From contig CALVAR010000003.1 in assembly GCA_944325575.1 (NCBI GenBank), positions 42,976-106,975 of the forward strand: DNA of 64,000 nt, written 5' to 3'. The DNA is from Candidatus Gastranaerophilales bacterium (lineage in GTDB: Bacteria; Cyanobacteriota; Vampirovibrionia; Gastranaerophilales; Gastranaerophilaceae). The position numbers were made by a program, and so were the translations under genes. Shown here piece after piece: positions 61,039 through 64,000 of the stretch; the first letter of the stretch is position 1, and each line of letters starts with the position of its first letter. Under the pieces are notes generated by a model. That model had not been told where the DNA came from and did not search any database. It saw only the letters and a list, made by a program, of their open reading frames with translations.

Positions 61039-61716
61039 TTATATTTTACCGGTGTTTAACCTATTTTCCTGAATAAGTCTCATCCTTTTTCTGTCATTTT
61101 TTGTAACACGCAAAAAATTCTGATAATACGGATTTTTAATATATTTATTATCCGCAAGAAAAACAGGATACTTTTCGTATATATAAAAATAAACCTGTTT
61201 CATTCTTTCAGATCCGTTATGTTTAAAAATATTGTACTCATACCAGCACTGTTCTTTTAAAAGTTTATTAAGCAATGTAATTACAGCCACAGGGTCATAT
61301 CCTGCATTAACCATCAAATCAACAGCTCTTTTATCAGCACGTATTTCATATTTCCTCGGTGAATAGCTTATAGAAAATCTCCTGAAAAAACCTGTCTGAA
61401 TATCAAGCAAACGTGCAAGCTCAATACTTATAAGCGCAGCATATTCGTTTTCATCTTCGAGATATGGAAATACTCCTTTATAAAGGTATAATCTTTTCAA
61501 ACGCACATTTATCTTTGTTTTAACTTTATTTTCCGATAAATAATAAAATGTAGCCCTGTTTGGAATATTATTGGCATTTAACAGCCTAAAACCAGTTTCC
61601 GTCAATATTTTTTGATAACAGGTATCTTTATCAAGACGTAATTCATCTGCCATGCATATATCCGGCATAAAAGAAAAAGCTATAAGAAGTATCAAAAATA
61701 TACGTCCTATAAACAC
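61039..61716 (-). CDS. Degenerate M48-like peptidase homologue (IELAR in place of HExxH)
   Basis: 225 aa. Signal peptide (FLILLIAFSFMPDICMA). Strongly similar along its length to the 228-aa protein at 59442-60128 (for example NRATFYYLSENKVKTKINVR, YKGVFPYLEDENEYAALISI, YEIRADKRAVDLMVNAGYDP, IYEKYPVFLADNKYIKNPYY). The HExxH motif is reduced to IELAR at residues 98-102: both zinc His are gone, only Glu99 remains. ExxxD is kept (EIRAD). A pseudo-protease. First gene of the four-gene operon; the upstream neighbour is separated by a terminator. Confidence 0.8.
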   Translation of the reverse strand: MFIGRIFLILLIAFSFMPDICMADELRLDKDTCYQKILTETGFRLLNANNIPNRATFYYLSENKVKTKINVRLKRLYLYKGVFPYLEDENEYAALISIELARLLDIQTGFFRRFSISYSPRKYEIRADKRAVDLMVNAGYDPVAVITLLNKLLKEQCWYEYNIFKHNGSERMKQVYFYIYEKYPVFLADNKYIKNPYYQNFLRVTKNDRKRMRLIQENRLNTGKI

Positions 61717-61750
61717 GTTATTCCTCAGCTCCTCAATCGAATTATAACAT

Positions 61751-61777
61751 AAAAAGACCCGTTTTAAGGGTCTTTTT
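61751..61777. terminator. Bidirectional terminator
   Basis: AAAAAGACCC gttttaa GGGTCTTTTT, a 10-bp stem with A and T tracts on either side. It ends the Spy-like transcript before the M48-like operon. Confidence 0.92.
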
Positions 61778-61798
61778 ATGCAAATAAGTTTTTATTAA

Positions 61799-62347
61799 CT
61801 ATTTTACTTTTGCACAAGGGCGATTTTGTTTTTTCATATGATGTTTTTTTGCATGTTCTCTTGCTTCCTGCTTAATTTTAACAAATTCAGCCTTTTGTTC
61901 CGGTGTCAAGATAGCTTCAAACTCTTTTGTATTTTCCATACGTATTTCTCTGGCTTGTTTTTTTAGTTCTCTTAAATCATTTTTCAAAGGAGCAATTTTC
62001 TTTTCTTTTTCTGCCTGAGAAAGATCACTCTCAGCTATTTTTCTAATTTCAGCTTTTTTAGCTTTCATTTGTTCAAAAACAGGTTTCATTTTCTCATGAC
62101 CCTTCATCCTGATTTCATGCGCTTGTTGTTTTTGTTCTTCAGTTAATTTTAAACGATCATCAAGATTCGGTCTATGTGCTTTAGCCTGTTTTTTACCTTT
62201 AAAATCTTTGCAATTTTTTGAAGGCAATTGTTTTTCTGTTGCAGTCTGTGTTTTAGTTTCTGTTTGTGTTGTTGTAGCCGCATATGTCAATGAAGAAGAC
62301 ATCATAACTGCTGCAGCAATACCTGCAATTAAAAGTGATTTTTTCAT
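61799..62347 (-). CDS. Spy/CpxP-like periplasmic protein
   Basis: 182 aa from ATG 62347 (AAAGGATATTATT precedes it; a further upstream ATG would put 19 non-signal residues before the signal). Signal peptide KKSLLIAGIAAAVMMSSSLT. Then LKLTEEQKQQAHEIRMKGH and ILTPEQKAEFVKIKQEAREH, the LTxxQ repeats of the Spy/CpxP/ZraP family, with a Lys/Glu-rich helix between and a His/Lys-rich end. These proteins act as periplasmic chaperones or stress sensors. It follows the ECF sigma gene by 13 bp, so it is probably a product or modulator of that stress module. Confidence 0.85.
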   Translation of the reverse strand: MKKSLLIAGIAAAVMMSSSLTYAATTTQTETKTQTATEKQLPSKNCKDFKGKKQAKAHRPNLDDRLKLTEEQKQQAHEIRMKGHEKMKPVFEQMKAKKAEIRKIAESDLSQAEKEKKIAPLKNDLRELKKQAREIRMENTKEFEAILTPEQKAEFVKIKQEAREHAKKHHMKKQNRPCAKVK

Positions 62348-62360
62348 AATAATATCCTTT

Positions 62361-62858
62361 CTACATAAGCTCCTGCAAAGCAGTTGCCAGTTCTTTTTTT
62401 GCATTGTATAAACGAGATTTTACAGTACCTATAGGACATTTTAGTTTTTGTGAAATTTCTTCGTACGACTGGTTTTCGATTTCATATAGCATAATTACTT
62501 CTCTAAACTTTGGCTTTAGATTATTAATAGCTGCAGAAATCATCTTCTGGCGTTCTCTTTTTAGCAAAAGAGATTCCGGTGTGTCTTTGGAATACTGCAC
62601 GAGTGAAAGAACAGTTTCGTCTCCTGTAGAATTATCTGACATCTTTTTTTGTGAAGATTTTAGGTAATCCTTAGATAAGTTAGCGCTTATTGTTCTTATC
62701 CAGGCATTTAAAGTACCTTTTTCCTGATACTTATGCGAGTTTTTCCAAACTTTTTCGTAGACCTCCTGTTCAAGGTCCTCATTTTGTTCGTTTGTAATAC
62801 GTTTTATAATATTCCTCACGGTTGTCCCGTGATTCTTGATTATTGTTTTTATATCCAT
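62361..62858 (-). CDS. ECF-type sigma factor (RpoE-like)
   Basis: 165 aa. Region 2: NEQNEDLEQEVYEKVWKNSH and NAWIRTISANLSKDYLKSSQ. Region 4: LKPKFREVIMLYEIENQSYE then EISQKLKCPIGTVKSRLYNA. The size and the lack of region 3 indicate an ECF factor. It follows the anti-sigma gene by 4 bp and precedes a Spy-like gene by 13 bp. It presumably responds to envelope stress and controls its own operon. Confidence 0.92.
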   Translation of the reverse strand: MDIKTIIKNHGTTVRNIIKRITNEQNEDLEQEVYEKVWKNSHKYQEKGTLNAWIRTISANLSKDYLKSSQKKMSDNSTGDETVLSLVQYSKDTPESLLLKRERQKMISAAINNLKPKFREVIMLYEIENQSYEEISQKLKCPIGTVKSRLYNAKKELATALQELM

Positions 62859-62862
62859 ACTT

Positions 62863-63219
62863 TTATTCTATATATAAAAAGCCGTATTCATCAACAGGAA
62901 GGCCGAGCTCCTGTGCGTCATAGGTGTTTTGTGCAACAACATTGTCATACACATCAACACCAACCATACATAACGGCACACTTAATGTTGCAAAAACAGC
63001 AGTAAAGAATACCGCAGCAGTAGCCAGAACCTTCCATTGTTTTTTCTTTTCTTTTATATAAGGCTTGGCCTCCTGTATGAGTTCTGATACTCTCTGCATT
63101 TTTGCATGCTCAGCCGCACATTCTTCGCAAGTTTCGAGGTGTTTTTGAAAATCCTCTTCACTCAAGAAGGTGAACATTGCTTCGTATCCGTTACAGTTTG
63201 TCGTATTATTTTCTTTCAT
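62863..63219 (-). CDS. Anti-sigma factor with zinc-binding ZAS domain
   Basis: 118 aa. Cytoplasmic N-terminus with the zinc-type anti-sigma motif HLETCEECAAEH (HxxxCxxC), a helix, then one TM segment (VLATAAVFFTAVFATLSVPL) and a short outer tail (~25 residues). It would hold the ECF factor inactive until an envelope signal. Its gene precedes the sigma gene; the reverse order is more common. ATG at 63219; upstream is the noncoding region before the tRNA-Leu repeats. Confidence 0.88.
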   Translation of the reverse strand: MKENNTTNCNGYEAMFTFLSEEDFQKHLETCEECAAEHAKMQRVSELIQEAKPYIKEKKKQWKVLATAAVFFTAVFATLSVPLCMVGVDVYDNVVAQNTYDAQELGLPVDEYGFLYIE

Positions 63220-63382
63220 TTTTTTTATTCCTTACATATACTATAACGAATCCAAAATAAAAATGTTCATTTTTTTATTTGAAATTAAAATCTCTTGACA
63301 TGAAAGATATTTTACAGGAATATAATAGTACAATTTATGCAGATATTGTGGGAATTACACATAAACAGATTTTATAACCTAT
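63220..63382. other. AT-rich intergenic region with weak promoter elements
   Basis: Between the anti-sigma start and the repeats. A TTGACA (63295-63300) and a TATAAT (63321-63326) are present on the plus strand but 20 bp apart, so their use as a promoter for the tRNA transcript is uncertain. Confidence 0.4.
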
Positions 63383-63672
63383 AATACATGCGGTTGAAAA
63401 CTAAATAATTTGCCCTGGTGGCAGGAACCAGTTAGGCATGACATATGCAAAAACAATTAAGTATTGTTTTTGCCAAGGCGGTCAGAAGGCACGAAGTGCT
63501 CCGCCACAATACACGCAGTTGAAAATTAAATAATTTGCCCTGGTGGCAGGAACCAGTTAGGCATGACATATGCAAAAACAATTAAGTATTGTTTTTGCCA
63601 AGGCGGTCAGAAGGCACGAAGTGCTCCGCCACAATACACGCAGTTGAAAATTGAATAATTTGCCCTGGTGGC
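63383..63672 (+). repeat. 125-bp tandem repeat: two full units and the start of a third that runs into tRNA-Leu
   Basis: Units start near 63383 and 63508, and a third part-unit starts near 63633. GCCCTGGTGGC occurs at 63412, 63537 and 63662, exactly 125 apart; the third is the 5' end of tRNA-Leu. The first two units are nearly identical; the first ~30 nt after GCCCTGG are like the acceptor strand and D-arm of the tRNA, but then they continue with a perfect hairpin GCAAAAACAAT TAAGT ATTGTTTTTGC and with GGCGGTCAGAAGGCAC...GTGCTCCGCC. They thus look like truncated tRNA-Leu relics plus inserted structured sequence. No anticodon arm is present in units 1 and 2. Confidence 0.85.
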
Positions 63673-63750
63673 GGAATCGGTAGACGCGTCGGACTTAAAA
63701 TCCGATTGGGCTCACCCCCAGTGCCAGTTCAAGTCTGGCTCAGGGCACCA
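63662..63750 (+). tRNA. tRNA-Leu (anticodon TAA)
   Basis: 89 nt including encoded CCA. Acceptor GCCCTGG pairs with TCAGGGC (one G-T pair); anticodon stem TCGGA/TCCGA around loop CTTAAAA, anticodon at 63696-63698; long variable arm around GGGCTCACCCCC (class II); T arm GCCAG TTCAAGT CTGGC; discriminator A then CCA. It reads UUA (and UUG by wobble). Followed by a terminator. Confidence 0.97.
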
Positions 63751-64000
63751 TTTAACCCCCAAACGAAAGTTTGGGGGTTATTTATTAAATAACTTCCGAC
63801 TTTCACTCGCATTTCTATGCACTTACGTGCTAGAACTGCGGTTTACTGTTCAATTTTCTTCGAAAATTGACAGCATCCACGGCTGTAAAATTCGGCTTTG
63901 CCTCATTAACATCCGTAGACAACTCTGGCTCAGGGCACCATTTAACCCCCAAACGAAAGTTTGGGGGTTATTTATTAAATAACTTCCGACTTTCACTCGC
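63734..64000 (+). repeat. Direct repeat containing the tRNA-Leu 3' end, 190-bp period
   Basis: 63734-63810 (TCTGGCTCAGGGCACCA of the tRNA T stem/acceptor, the terminator and 30 bp beyond) is identical to 63924-64000 and probably continues outside the window. The stretch between (63811-63923) contains TTCTTCGAAAATTGA and no gene. Repeats of a tRNA 3' end are typical of attachment sites left by integrative elements, but tandem duplication also fits. Confidence 0.8.
63754..63779 (+). terminator. Terminator after tRNA-Leu
   Basis: AACCCCCAAAC GAAA GTTTGGGGGTT, a perfect 11-bp stem with a tetraloop, then ATTTATT. A copy is found 190 bp further on at 63944-63969. Confidence 0.9.

Noticed and set aside
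63412..63640. Two further tRNA-Leu genes upstream of the real one
   Set aside because: They keep only the 5' acceptor strand and a D-arm-like part; anticodon arm, T arm and CCA are missing.
63383..63661. CRISPR-like array
   Set aside because: The repeat unit is 125 bp, with no short repeat/variable spacer pattern, and no cas gene is present in the window.

Overview
This is an AT-rich chromosomal window from a Gram-negative-type bacterium. The gene set best fits a gut-type, non-photosynthetic relative of Cyanobacteria (Vampirovibrionia/'Melainabacteria', order Gastranaerophilales). The reasons are a minCDE cluster, a group-2 type sigma-70 factor, a DprA/SLOG-type protein, a DUF2993 protein, outer-membrane features (autotransporter, MlaE, TonB/TolA-like proteins) and many short-signal-peptide hypothetical proteins. 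No photosynthesis gene is visible. The assignment is inferred from gene content; no rRNA gene lies in the window.

Layout. 0-6 kb: a truncated peptide-binding lipoprotein, a SulP transporter and a GT5 glycogen synthase. 6-10 kb: minC-minD-minE with unusual acidic tails and a coiled-coil protein of unknown function. 10-13 kb: a PfkB sugar kinase, a CsaB-type pyruvyl transferase, then a 600-bp array of four MITE-like repeats. 13-15.5 kb: tatC, a repeat-bearing non-coding stretch, an apparent aldo-keto-reductase/TatA chimera and a 5'-truncated gene. 15.5-20 kb: a MerR regulator, an EndoQ-like PHP nuclease and a UvrD-like helicase split by a one-base frame difference at an A10 run, and a secreted vWA protein. 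20-25.5 kb: a tight six-gene envelope operon (two TonB/TolA-like proteins, a vWA protein, a polytopic membrane protein, a secreted protein, a short anchor). 25.7-28.3 kb: an autotransporter. 28-36 kb: sugar metabolism (ROK kinase, GH77 glucanotransferase, NagA), IlvE and MlaE, and two unknown proteins. 36-47 kb: nucleic-acid enzymes (DnaQ-like exonuclease, PcrA, SLOG protein, an AddAB-like double-helicase with a separate Fe-S nuclease), a lytic transglycosylase behind a structured leader, and an NrtR-like Nudix regulator. 47-55 kb: purD-ylxR-infB-rbfA-truB followed by DUF2993, GerMN and HicB-like genes. 55-57 kb: a sigma factor, TadA and a TIGR02757 protein. 57-62 kb: a pilin-like protein and an operon of two degenerate M48-like proteins alternating with two secreted glycine-rich proteins. 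62-64 kb: an ECF sigma/anti-sigma/Spy-like stress module, and a tRNA-Leu(UAA) embedded in two kinds of tandem duplication.

The most unusual signals are: (1) the EndoQ-helicase pair, whose second ORF has no start codon before its Walker A region and would join the first by a one-base slip; (2) a bipartite promoter-like element with identical 16-nt spacing in front of three unrelated genes of unknown function; (3) the six-gene TonB/vWA operon; (4) M48-family proteins that have lost the HExxH motif, arranged in alternation with a second paralogous family; (5) the repeats around tRNA-Leu, which share a 19-bp hairpin with the tatC locus 49 kb away.
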